Origin: Sphingomonadales bacterium UBA1936
Lineage (GTDB): Bacteria; Pseudomonadota; Alphaproteobacteria; Sphingomonadales; Sphingomonadaceae
Direction: 5' to 3'
Length of the DNA: 9,180 bases
NCBI GenBank assembly: GCA_002336985.1
Contig: DDFE01000005.1
Location: 16,101-25,280, forward strand
In this document: one piece after another, positions 1 to 6,783 of the stretch
Layout of the letters: each line of letters begins with the position of its first letter
How positions within the stretch are numbered: position 1 is the first letter of the stretch
The notes under the pieces: model-generated
The model's input: the letters and a program-made list of their open reading frames with translations, nothing else
Told to the model about the DNA's origin: nothing
Database searches by the model: none
Translations under genes and position numbers: made by a program

Positions 1-86
1 AACAGCAGGAACGACCCGGCAAGGATCGCAAGCGTGAATCGCCATTTCGCGGCAATGTTTCCGGTCGTCAGCGCAACGCTCGCCAT
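1..86 (-). CDS. Start of an unidentified small membrane-associated protein (partial, runs off left edge)
   Basis: Seen: an ATG at 86-84 on the minus strand is preceded by GGAG (96-93) with a 6-base spacer, a good ribosome binding site. Translation gives 28 residues before the window ends, starting MASVALTTGNIAAKWRF and leading into a hydrophobic stretch (TLAILAGSFLL) that looks like a transmembrane segment or membrane anchor. The same frame stays open upstream of the ATG through the 3' end of the neighbouring acetyltransferase gene, and the upstream residues (for example RKGLDPKPLDELEIP) look protein-like, so the true start could lie further upstream at a non-ATG codon. I do not recognise the family. 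It sits 70 bases downstream of the GNAT gene on the same strand and is probably the next gene of the array. The C-terminus is missing, so no function can be assigned. Confidence 0.5.
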   Translation of the reverse strand, partial: MASVALTTGNIAAKWRFTLAILAGSFLL

Positions 87-92
87 CGGGAT

Positions 93-96
93 CTCC
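93..96 (-). promoter_or_regulatory. Shine-Dalgarno site for the left-edge partial gene
   Basis: The minus strand reads TTGGAGATCCCGATG here. GGAG lies 6 bases before the ATG. It is the most canonical ribosome binding site in the window and is the main support for placing a gene start at 86. Confidence 0.45.
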
Positions 97-156
97 AATT
101 CGTCGAGCGGCTTAGGATCAAGCCCTTTGCGGATGGTTAACGCCGCCTGGCGCGCC

Positions 157-693
157 TCACAATGCCGGCCGCGCAATCGAATAGACGATGTGGGGACGCA
201 GCGGGCTGTCCGGCGGCACTGCCGGATGATCGAAATCGAGCGCATGGATGCGTTGCATGCCGAGCCGTTCCATCAGTCCCCATGACGCCGTGTTACCGAG
301 TACGGTCATCGCCAGGATCTCGTCATCCGGCAGGTTTGCCCAGCCCCAGTCGATGCTCGCCTGCGCCGCTTCGCGCGCATAACCCTGCCCGTGAAATGCG
401 GTGGCGAGTCGCCATCCGATCTCCGGCTTGTCGTGCAGGGGGGTTCCCTCCGGCCCCGGCTTGATGCCGGTGAAACCAAGGAACGCACCGTCCGCCTTGC
501 GCTCGACCGCCCAGAAACAATGACCGTGGGTTTCGATGAAGCCGTTCTGCCGCTCCGCTGCCGCCTGCGCATCGGCAAGGCTGAGCGGCGGGCCGAGATA
601 TCGCATGACCTCGGGATCGTTGCACATCGCATGGAACGGCGCGACGTCGCTATCGCGCCAGCCGCGTAAAACCAGTCGCTCGGTTTCGATCAC
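157..693 (-). CDS. GNAT acetyltransferase, RimJ/RimL (Acetyltransf_3) type
   Basis: A 178-residue protein with the full GNAT fold of the RimJ/RimL group, which transfers acetyl from acetyl-CoA to a protein N-terminus or small-molecule amine. Seen: the opening IETERLVLRGWRDSD typical of the group, strand beta4 around residues 91-95 (EIGWRL), the acetyl-CoA pyrophosphate-binding loop HGQGYAREAA at 101-110, and the closing motif VLGNTASWGLMERLGM at 131-146, matching the family pattern N-x-x-S-x-x-(V/L)-M-E-(K/R)-L-G-M. Its length is normal. The start is GTG at 693-691, and the hemB stop TGA (692-690) overlaps it by 4 bases as GTGA. No clear Shine-Dalgarno precedes it, so translational coupling to hemB is likely. 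The substrate cannot be read from sequence. Many genomic members of this group are uncharacterised, and a true ribosomal-protein role should not be assumed. Confidence 0.9.
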   Translation of the reverse strand: MIETERLVLRGWRDSDVAPFHAMCNDPEVMRYLGPPLSLADAQAAAERQNGFIETHGHCFWAVERKADGAFLGFTGIKPGPEGTPLHDKPEIGWRLATAFHGQGYAREAAQASIDWGWANLPDDEILAMTVLGNTASWGLMERLGMQRIHALDFDHPAVPPDSPLRPHIVYSIARPAL

Positions 694-1676
694 CGGTTCA
701 GCAATCGTGCGGCGTGCGCTGCGTGATAGGTCAGCACGCCCGAACAGCCGGCGCGGCGGAAGGCTATCAGCGTTTCGAGAACCAGTGCGTCCCTGTCGCC
801 CGCTCCGGCTGCCACCGCAGCCTCGATCATCGCGTATTCACCCGACACCTGATAAGCAAATACAGGAACTTCGAATCGGTCTTTCACACGGCGTATGATG
901 TCTAGATAAGGCAATCCGGGCTTTACCATCACGCTGTCAGCGCCCTCGGCAAGGTCGAGTTCGACTTCGCGCAGCGCCTCTTCGGCATTGGCCGGATCCA
1001 TCTGATAGGTCTTCTTGTCGCCCTTCAGCAGACCGCCCGACCCCACCGCGTCACGGAACGGGCCATAGAAGGCGGAGGCGTATTTCGCGGCATAGGCCAT
1101 GATCTGGACATTGGTGTGCCCGCCTTCCTCCAGCGCATCGCGGATCGCACCCACGCGCCCGTCCATCATGTCGCTGGGCGCAATGATGTCAGCGCCAGCC
1201 ACCGCCTGGTTGAGCGCCTGCCCAACTAGGACTTCGCTCGTGGCATCGTTCAGCACATAGCCGCCCGCATCGACCAACCCGTCATGGCCATGCGCCGTGT
1301 ACGGATCGAGCGCGACATCGGTCAGGATGCCGATATCGGGCACAGCATCCTTGATCGCGCGGATCGCCCGGCACATCAGGTTATCTGGGTTGAGCGCCTC
1401 TTCCCCGTTGTCGGTGCGCAGCTCGCGCGGCGTATTGGGAAACAGTGCGACGACGCCGATCCCCAGCGCCTTCGCCTCCTTTGCACGTTGCACGACAAGG
1501 TCGACCGACCAGCGCGATACACCGGGAAGGCTTCCCACCGGTTCCTCTATCCCCTGCCCGCTGGTCACGAACAACGGCCAGATCAGGTGAGCAGGCGCAA
1601 GATGCGTCTCGCTGACGAGCGCGCGGCTCCAGGCGGTCGAACGAGTGCGGCGAAGGCGAAGGGCGGGATAGTGCAT
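690..1676 (-). CDS. hemB: Delta-aminolevulinic acid dehydratase (porphobilinogen synthase), Asp-type metal site
   Basis: Cytosolic enzyme that condenses two 5-aminolevulinate molecules into porphobilinogen, the second common step of tetrapyrrole (heme, cobalamin, chlorophyll) synthesis. Seen: 328 residues, full family length. The Schiff-base lysines are K198 in MAYAAKYASAFYGPF and K252 in SVMVKPGLPYLDI. The metal-site segment at 120-133 reads DVALDPYTAHGHDG. The positions that carry three cysteines in zinc-dependent enzymes are here Ala122, Asp124 and Asp132. Known for the family: this Asp type is Mg/K dependent and does not use catalytic zinc. E237 in LREVELDLAEGAD lies in the region of the allosteric Mg site of the Pseudomonas enzyme. 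The start is ATG at 1676-1674, preceded by AAGGGGGG with a 4-base gap. It lies 10 bases after the MATE stop and overlaps the following GNAT start by 4 bases. Confidence 0.97.
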   Translation of the reverse strand: MHYPALRLRRTRSTAWSRALVSETHLAPAHLIWPLFVTSGQGIEEPVGSLPGVSRWSVDLVVQRAKEAKALGIGVVALFPNTPRELRTDNGEEALNPDNLMCRAIRAIKDAVPDIGILTDVALDPYTAHGHDGLVDAGGYVLNDATSEVLVGQALNQAVAGADIIAPSDMMDGRVGAIRDALEEGGHTNVQIMAYAAKYASAFYGPFRDAVGSGGLLKGDKKTYQMDPANAEEALREVELDLAEGADSVMVKPGLPYLDIIRRVKDRFEVPVFAYQVSGEYAMIEAAVAAGAGDRDALVLETLIAFRRAGCSGVLTYHAAHAARLLNR

Positions 1677-1680
1677 ATCG

Positions 1681-1688
1681 CCCCCCTT
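1681..1688 (-). promoter_or_regulatory. Ribosome binding site of hemB, overlapping the MATE stop codon
   Basis: The minus strand reads TTAAGGGGGGCGATATG. The purine-rich AAGGGGGG overlaps the TAA stop of the upstream MATE gene (1689-1687) and lies 4 bases before the hemB ATG. This fixes the hemB start and suggests that ribosomes finishing MATE can restart on hemB. Confidence 0.6.
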
Positions 1689-3084
1689 AAGCGCTTGCCC
1701 GCGTCTCTTCCAGCAGGTGCGCTTTCCGCCACCCGCCCCAGCGGTAATAGGCGCCGGTCAGGATGATGCTGCTGATTGATCCGGCCCAGAAACTCCACCA
1801 GATCGCCTCGGGCCCATAATGTGGCAGGAATAGCAGCGCGAGGCCGAAGCGTGCGGGAAAGGCCGCGATGAACAGGATGACCAACGGCGCCACCACCGCC
1901 CCGTTCGCGCGCACGACGGACGTCATTACCATCGAAACGCCGAACAGCACGAAACTGCCGCTCGCGACCAGGTGGATGTGCTGTGCCACCGGTACCGCAG
2001 GGCTCGACGGCGTAAGGAAAAGGCCGAGTACCTCGCGATCGACCAGCGTGATCAGCACGATCATCGTCGCCGTCATCAGCACGTTGATGCCCGCACCATA
2101 GAGCGTCACGCGGCCGACGCGGTCCCAGCGTCCCGCGCCGATGTTCTGCGCAGCCATCGCGCTCACCGCCGCGCCGACGGCGAACGCCGGCATCTGGATA
2201 TAGCTCCACAACTGGCTGATCGCGCCATAGGCGGCGGTCGTCTCCACCCCTGCCCGGTTCACCAGGCCGATCATTGCGAGCATGGACGCGGACATGACGA
2301 CCATCGTCAAACCCATTGGAATGCCCTTCGCAAAGATGGTGCCGATGAGTCCGCGTTCCGGGCGGAGATAAGCGAATTCGGTGCCGCGCAACCGGATCAC
2401 CAAATTCTTGCGATAGATGTAGACGACAAGGAAGATCAGCGTGACGAGGCCCGCGATCAGCGTCGCCAGTGCCGACCCTGAAATGCCCATGGCGGGGATC
2501 GGGCCAAAGCCCCGGATGAAGACCGGGTTCAGTCCGGCGTCGAGAACGACATTCAGGATCATGGCCCACAGCGGCGTGATCGAATCGCCCGCGCCGCGCA
2601 GCGCGCTGGTGAGGAGCACCATCAGGAAGGTGAAGGGCAGCCCCAGGAAAATGACCCGCAGGTAGGCGGTCGCGAGCGGGAGCGCATCGTGCGGCGTCGC
2701 CAGCAGGTGGAGAACCAGCGGCGACCAGATCCATCCGACGACAGCAACACCCGTGCCCAGCAGCCCGATGAGCCCGATCGCAGAACCCAGCGTACGCCGC
2801 GCAAGATCGACGTCACGACGCCCCATCGCCTGTCCGATCAGGATTGTCGCCGCCATCGCAAGGCCGAAGACCGCCGCGAACATCAGGAACATGACGAGGT
2901 TGGCGTTCGAGGTTGCCGCCAGTGCCGCCTCTCCCAGGAAATTGCCGATCCAGATCGCGTTGATCGTCCCGTTCAGCGACTGAAGGATGTTCGCGCCGAG
3001 CGTCGGCAGTGCGAACAGCAGCAAAGTCTTGCCGATCGGCCCGGTGGTCAGGTCGCGCGGTCCGGTACTTGCCGATGATGCCAC
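1687..3084 (-). CDS. MATE-family multidrug/toxin efflux transporter
   Basis: An inner-membrane antiporter of the MATE family (NorM/DinF-like), which exports cationic drugs or toxic metabolites using a Na+ or H+ gradient. Seen: 465 residues, the normal length for a 12-helix MATE protein, with strongly hydrophobic segments throughout. The N-terminal signature runs GPIGKTLLLFALPTLGANI (residues 15-33) and continues through SLNGTINAIWIGNFLGEAAL. The first-half loop motif ILIGQAMGRRD (about 81-91) is typical, and a related pattern recurs in the second half (AVSAMAAQNIGAGRWDRV), as expected from the internal two-fold repeat. The start is GTG at 3084-3082, supported by AGGGGG six bases upstream. It lies 14 bases after the YpeA-like gene and 10 bases before hemB. 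Substrate and coupling ion cannot be told from sequence. MATE pumps do not need TolC, so the TolC-family gene in the same array is not an obvious partner. Confidence 0.95.
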   Translation of the reverse strand: MASSASTGPRDLTTGPIGKTLLLFALPTLGANILQSLNGTINAIWIGNFLGEAALAATSNANLVMFLMFAAVFGLAMAATILIGQAMGRRDVDLARRTLGSAIGLIGLLGTGVAVVGWIWSPLVLHLLATPHDALPLATAYLRVIFLGLPFTFLMVLLTSALRGAGDSITPLWAMILNVVLDAGLNPVFIRGFGPIPAMGISGSALATLIAGLVTLIFLVVYIYRKNLVIRLRGTEFAYLRPERGLIGTIFAKGIPMGLTMVVMSASMLAMIGLVNRAGVETTAAYGAISQLWSYIQMPAFAVGAAVSAMAAQNIGAGRWDRVGRVTLYGAGINVLMTATMIVLITLVDREVLGLFLTPSSPAVPVAQHIHLVASGSFVLFGVSMVMTSVVRANGAVVAPLVILFIAAFPARFGLALLFLPHYGPEAIWWSFWAGSISSIILTGAYYRWGGWRKAHLLEETRASA

Positions 3085-3090
3085 GCGCGT

Positions 3091-3096
3091 CCCCCT
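3091..3096 (-). promoter_or_regulatory. Ribosome binding site supporting the GTG start of the MATE gene
   Basis: The minus strand reads CAGGGGGACGCGCGTG. AGGGGG lies 6 bases before the GTG at 3084 and within 10 bases of the upstream gene's stop (3101-3099). This favours the GTG start, which also precedes the family N-terminal signature by a plausible 14 residues. Confidence 0.5.
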
Positions 3097-3098
3097 GT

Positions 3099-3524
3099 TC
3101 AGCGGTCGAGCCAGCGGCCGACGACCGTCACGTCTGCTGGTTCGTAGCCCAGCGCCGTGTAAAACGTAACCGCCGCAGCATTGCCATTACGGATCATCAG
3201 CTGTGCCTTGGGGATATTTCGCGCCTGCAGCCAGTTTTCCGCCGCGGCGACTGCCGCCCGGCCGAGTCCTTGCCGTTGGTACGCGGGATCGACGGCGAGA
3301 TAATAGAACCAGCCGCGGTGCCCGTCCTCGCCGACCATCACCGTCGCAACCAGCGCACCCGTTTCATCTCGCGCGCCCAGCACTGCAGAATGCGGCCCGC
3401 GGATCGCCAGTGCAAAATCCGCATGCGGATCGTTCCATGGCCGGGTGAGGTCCGCCGCGTGCCACAACTCGACAGCCGCCTCACAATCGGCAGCGGCGAG
3501 CGGCGTGAAGGCGGGCGACGTCAC
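3099..3524 (-). CDS. ypeA: YpeA-type GNAT acetyltransferase
   Basis: A 141-residue single-domain GNAT acetyltransferase that closely resembles Escherichia coli YpeA, which is also 141 residues. Seen: LTRPWNDPHADF at 26-37 matches the RPWNDP signature of YpeA proteins. GEDGHRGWFYYLAVDP at 65-80 matches the GYDGHRG-YYL-V-P block. The acetyl-CoA loop is QRQGLGRA at 83-90. The end AVTFYTALGYEPADVTVVGRWL matches the family's Y-x-x-L-G-Y-E-x-A-D-V pattern. The start is GTG at 3524-3522. The TGA stop of valS (3523-3521) overlaps it as GTGA, so it is probably translated by coupling to valS, and no separate Shine-Dalgarno is clear. The physiological substrate of YpeA is not established to my knowledge, so the biochemical role stays open. 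Confidence 0.92.
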   Translation of the reverse strand: MTSPAFTPLAAADCEAAVELWHAADLTRPWNDPHADFALAIRGPHSAVLGARDETGALVATVMVGEDGHRGWFYYLAVDPAYQRQGLGRAAVAAAENWLQARNIPKAQLMIRNGNAAAVTFYTALGYEPADVTVVGRWLDR

Positions 3525-6175
3525 CCCAGCCGTGCGAGCGCCGCCGACAGCCGCTCGGCCTCCGCTGCCTTTTCGGCGTGATCGGCGCGTGCTTTTTCGA
3601 CCGCTTCGGGCTTCGCGCGTTCGACGAAACTGGGGTTGTTAAGACGACCGGCAAGGGAATCGCGCTCCTTGGCAGCGGCCTCGATGCCTTTGGTGAGCCG
3701 CGCGCGTTCGGCATCGAGGTCGATGACGCCTTCGAGCGGCAGCACGAACGTCGCCTCGTCGAGCACGACCTGTGCCGCGCCGCCCGACACATCGCCGTCG
3801 GCACGGTCGATCCGTGCGAGGCGCGCGATCGCGGGCGCCAGCCGTTCGAAACGCGCGAGCGTTTCGGTGGAAGCATCGCGGAGATGTACCGGCAAGCGCG
3901 CACCCGGCGGCACGTTGAGTTCGGTACGGCTCGACCGGACTTCGCTGACCAGACGGATCAGCCAGTCGATTTCCCTGCCCGCTTCCGGGTCGATCGACCG
4001 CGCATCGGCCATCGGCCATTTCGCGACGATCAGGTCATATTCGCGCGCGCCCAGCTTCGACCAGAGTTCTTCAGTGACGAACGGCATGAACGGGTGGAGC
4101 ATGACGAGAATCTGGTCGAGAACCCAGCCCGCGACCGCCTTGGTCTCGTCATCGATCGCGCCCTTGATCAGCTCGAGGTACCAGTCGCAGAAGCGGCTCC
4201 AGGCGAACTGGTAGATCGCGTTTGCGGCGCCGTCGAAACGGTAATCGGCCAGCGCCAGGTCGACCGCCTGCACCGTCTGGATCGTCTCGCCGATGATCCA
4301 TTTGTTGACGGCGAGCGTCGCCGCGGGCGCCTCGAGCGTGGTGGATGCGCCGATGCCGTTCGACTGGCAAAAGCGCGCGGCGTTCCACAGCTTGGTCGCG
4401 AAGTTGCGATACCCCTCGACCCGCTTCTCATCCATCTTGATGTCGCGGCCCTGGCTTTCCATCGCCGCCATGAAGAAGCGCAGCGCGTCGGCGCCATACT
4501 GGTCGATCAACCCGAGCGGGTTGACGACATTGCCCTTTGACTTCGACATCTTCTGCCCGTCCGCGGCGCGAACGAGGCCGTGCATGTAAAGCGTACGGAA
4601 CGGCACATCGCCCATGAAATGCATCCCCTGCATCATCATGCGGGCATTCCAGAAGAAGATCAGGTCAAAGCCGGAAACCAGAACGTCATTGGGATAACGT
4701 CCGCCAAGCGTCGGGTCGGTATTATCCGGCCACCCCAGCGTTCCGAACGGCCAAAGCCCGGACGAGAACCAGGTATCGAGGACATCAGGATCGCGAGTCA
4801 AGGCAACGCCTTGACCTGCTTGCGCCTGCGCTTCCTGTTCGGTTTCCGCGACATAAGCCTTGCCAGCGGAGTCGAACCACGCGGGAATCTGATGTCCCCA
4901 CCACAGCTGGCGGCTCACGCACCACGGCTGGATATTGTCCATCCAGTTGAAGAACGTCTTTTCCCAACTGCTCGGTACGATCTTGATGCGGCCGTCCTTG
5001 ACCGCTTCGATCGGCGGCTTCGCCAGCGTCTCCGCGTCGACATACCATTGGTCGGTCAGCCACGGCTCGATCACCTCGCCCGAGCGGTCGCCATAGGGCG
5101 TCTGGATCGTGCGCGGTTCGGCGTCGTGTTCGACGCCTTCCTTGTCGACATGCGGCACGAGGAAGCCTTCGGCCTTTAGCTGCTCGACCACCTGTTTGCG
5201 CGCCCAGAACCGGTCGACGCCGAGCAGGTCGGCCGGGATCAGCCCATCGCTCGTCTGCGTCACCTGCGCCTTGGCGTCGAGCATGTTGAGCATTTCGCCG
5301 GCCTTGAACCCGGCGCGCCTGCCGACCTCGAAGTCGTTGAAGTCGTGTCCCGGCGTGATCTTCACCGCGCCCGTCCCCAGCGTCGGGTCGGCATGTTCAT
5401 CGCCGACAACCGGGATCAGACGGCCGGTGATCGGCAGCTTCACCTGCTTGCCGATCATCGCCTTGTAGCGTTCGTCGTCCGGGTGAACCGCAACGGCCAT
5501 GTCGGCGAGCATCGTTTCCGGCCGTGTCGTCGCGACCGTGATCGCGCCCGACCCGTCCGCCAGCGGATAGCGGATCTGCCAGAAGCTTCCCTTGGTTTCC
5601 TTGGTCTCGACCTCAAGATCGCTGATCGCAGTGCCGAGGCCCGGATCCCAGTTCACCAGTCGCTTGTCGCGATAGATGAGGCCCTGATTATACAGGTCGA
5701 CGAATACTTTCAGGACGGCCTTCGAGAAGCCTTCGTCCATCGTGAAACGCTCGTTCGCCCAGTCCATCGAGCAGCCGAGGCGGCGCAGCTGCTGCGTGAT
5801 CTCGCCGCCGCTCTCTTCCTTCCACTGCCAGACTTTCTCGACGAACTCTTCGCGCGAGAAATCGGTACGCTTCTGCTGTTTTTCGTTGAGCTGCCGCTCG
5901 ACCACCATCTGCGTCGCGATCCCGGCATGGTCGGTGCCGACCACCCACAGCGCATCCTGGCCCTTCAGCCGCGCATGGCGGACCAGCACGTCCTGCAACG
6001 TGTTGTCGAGCGCATGGCCGATATGGAGCGATCCCGTGACGTTCGGCGGCGGATTGACGATCGTCCAGGGTTCAGCACCCGGACGGTCGGGGCGGAACTG
6101 GCCGCTGGTTTCCCAATGGGCGTACCAGCGGGATTCGATTTCGGCGGGGTCGAAGGTCTTGGAAAGTTCGGTCAT
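3521..6175 (-). CDS. valS: Valyl-tRNA synthetase
   Basis: Class I aminoacyl-tRNA synthetase that attaches valine to tRNA-Val and hydrolyses mischarged threonyl-tRNA. Seen: 884 residues. The catalytic Rossmann fold opens with NPPPNVTGSLHIGHALDNT, HIGH at residues 51-54. The CP1 editing domain contains ATTRPETMLAD (215-225) and GHDFNDFEVGRR (276-287). The block VSRQLWWGHQIPAWF (420-434) follows, then the KMSKS loop at 542-546 (QKMSKSKGNVVNP). Next come the helical anticodon-binding domain (from about 600) and a C-terminal charged coiled coil (about 820-884) typical of ValRS that binds the tRNA elbow. Nothing essential is missing. The start is ATG at 6175, 42 bases after popZ. No strong Shine-Dalgarno is seen, only a weak GGCGGCGAC before the ATG. 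Its stop overlaps the YpeA-like start by 4 bases. Being essential, it probably sets a floor for expression of the downstream genes. Confidence 0.98.
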   Translation of the reverse strand: MTELSKTFDPAEIESRWYAHWETSGQFRPDRPGAEPWTIVNPPPNVTGSLHIGHALDNTLQDVLVRHARLKGQDALWVVGTDHAGIATQMVVERQLNEKQQKRTDFSREEFVEKVWQWKEESGGEITQQLRRLGCSMDWANERFTMDEGFSKAVLKVFVDLYNQGLIYRDKRLVNWDPGLGTAISDLEVETKETKGSFWQIRYPLADGSGAITVATTRPETMLADMAVAVHPDDERYKAMIGKQVKLPITGRLIPVVGDEHADPTLGTGAVKITPGHDFNDFEVGRRAGFKAGEMLNMLDAKAQVTQTSDGLIPADLLGVDRFWARKQVVEQLKAEGFLVPHVDKEGVEHDAEPRTIQTPYGDRSGEVIEPWLTDQWYVDAETLAKPPIEAVKDGRIKIVPSSWEKTFFNWMDNIQPWCVSRQLWWGHQIPAWFDSAGKAYVAETEQEAQAQAGQGVALTRDPDVLDTWFSSGLWPFGTLGWPDNTDPTLGGRYPNDVLVSGFDLIFFWNARMMMQGMHFMGDVPFRTLYMHGLVRAADGQKMSKSKGNVVNPLGLIDQYGADALRFFMAAMESQGRDIKMDEKRVEGYRNFATKLWNAARFCQSNGIGASTTLEAPAATLAVNKWIIGETIQTVQAVDLALADYRFDGAANAIYQFAWSRFCDWYLELIKGAIDDETKAVAGWVLDQILVMLHPFMPFVTEELWSKLGAREYDLIVAKWPMADARSIDPEAGREIDWLIRLVSEVRSSRTELNVPPGARLPVHLRDASTETLARFERLAPAIARLARIDRADGDVSGGAAQVVLDEATFVLPLEGVIDLDAERARLTKGIEAAAKERDSLAGRLNNPSFVERAKPEAVEKARADHAEKAAEAERLSAALARLG

Positions 6176-6217
6176 GTCGCCGCCGCGCTTAGCGGGCAGC
6201 GACGACGACCGCTAGGG

Positions 6218-6763
6218 CTAGCCGCGCGCGGTGATCCGCGAGATTTCCTCGGCAACCATGCGGTCGACGATATCGGGCAGGCGCTCGTTGATCCATTCGG
6301 CAAGCATCGGGCGGATCATCTCACGCACCATGCCCTCCAGCGTGTCGGTGCCGGTAATCTCCGGCTTGATGACGAGCGCTGACAGCGCGGCGAGCGATGC
6401 CTTGCTCGACTGGATGGTCTGCGATGTCGCAAGAACCGGCTTTTTCGGCGGTTCGGCTTCGGTGGGTTTTGCAGTGGCCACGGGATCACCTTCCGGTTTC
6501 ACGAGCGGGACGGGTCGGAACGCGGCGGCCGGATCGGGCTCGTCCGCGGGCAATTCTTCGACGGCGTCGGTCAGTTCGAGCACGTCGGGCTCTTCCTCAC
6601 CGTCGACCTGTTCGGGCTGCTCATCAGCAGGCGTCATGGGAGTCAGGCCGACCGAACGCTTGACCCGCGGCGTCGACAGCGCGGCTTCGCTATCCTCTGC
6701 GATGATACGTTTGATCGACGAGAGGATGTCCTCCATCGACGGTTCGGCATTCGCTCCGGCCAT
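6218..6763 (-). CDS. popZ: PopZ-family (DUF2497) polar organizing protein
   Basis: Homolog of Caulobacter PopZ, which self-assembles into a cell-pole matrix, anchors the chromosomal centromere through ParB, and recruits cell-cycle regulators. Seen: 181 residues with the family's three-part layout. The N-terminal partner-binding helix is PSMEDILSSIKRIIAEDSE (8-26), very close to the Caulobacter segment as I recall it. The linker is acidic and proline-rich and presumably disordered (about 30-110). It holds DVLELTDAVEELP (60-72), a block also recalled in the Caulobacter protein. The C-terminal helices are SSKASLAALSALV (119-131) and TLEGMVREMIRPMLAEWINE (141-160), followed by RLPDIVDRMVAEEISRI, the oligomerisation region. 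The start is ATG at 6763, with GGGGG seven bases upstream in a hairpin loop. It lies 18 bases after the TolC-family gene and upstream of valS. A polar role in this organism is inferred from homology. Confidence 0.9.
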   Translation of the reverse strand: MAGANAEPSMEDILSSIKRIIAEDSEAALSTPRVKRSVGLTPMTPADEQPEQVDGEEEPDVLELTDAVEELPADEPDPAAAFRPVPLVKPEGDPVATAKPTEAEPPKKPVLATSQTIQSSKASLAALSALVIKPEITGTDTLEGMVREMIRPMLAEWINERLPDIVDRMVAEEISRITARG

Positions 6764-6765
6764 GC

Positions 6766-6783
6766 AACTGCCCCCATGCAGTT
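6766..6783 (-). promoter_or_regulatory. Small hairpin holding the popZ ribosome binding site in its loop
   Basis: AACTGC (6766-6771) and GCAGTT (6778-6783) are perfect 6-base inverted arms around a 6-base loop. On the mRNA the loop is ATGGGG, so the G-run that serves as the popZ Shine-Dalgarno sits at the loop and loop-proximal stem. The upstream arm overlaps the last two bases of the tolC stop TAA (6784-6782). Ribosomes terminating on tolC would melt it. There is no U tract, so it is not an intrinsic terminator. A regulatory role is inferred. Confidence 0.35.

Noticed and set aside
34..285. Plus-strand open frame of 83 codons near the left edge
   Set aside because: It is antisense to the GNAT gene and the left-edge gene, with no motif and a shadow-like composition.
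1583..2734. Minus-strand open frame of 383 codons overlapping MATE and hemB in another frame
   Set aside because: The MATE frame encodes a recognisable 12-helix transporter. This alternative is Arg/Gly/Pro-rich and unrelated to any family.
3578..4540. Plus-strand open frame of 320 codons opposite the valS 3' half
   Set aside because: This is an antisense shadow with the same biased composition and no motif.
6190..6214. Inverted repeat TAGCGG / CCGCTA between popZ and valS, considered as a terminator
   Set aside because: The stem is only 6 bases with a 13-base loop and no following U tract, and a terminator here would cut off valS. It is probably chance in GC-rich DNA.
6211..6222. Near-palindrome GCTAGGGCTAGC at the popZ stop
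   Set aside because: The arms are 5 bases around a 2-base centre, too tight for a hairpin. No known function fits.
5345..6382. Plus-strand open frame of 345 codons opposite valS and popZ
   Set aside because: It is Arg/His/Asp-rich, spans two real genes and their gap, and has no family resemblance. It is a codon-bias artefact.
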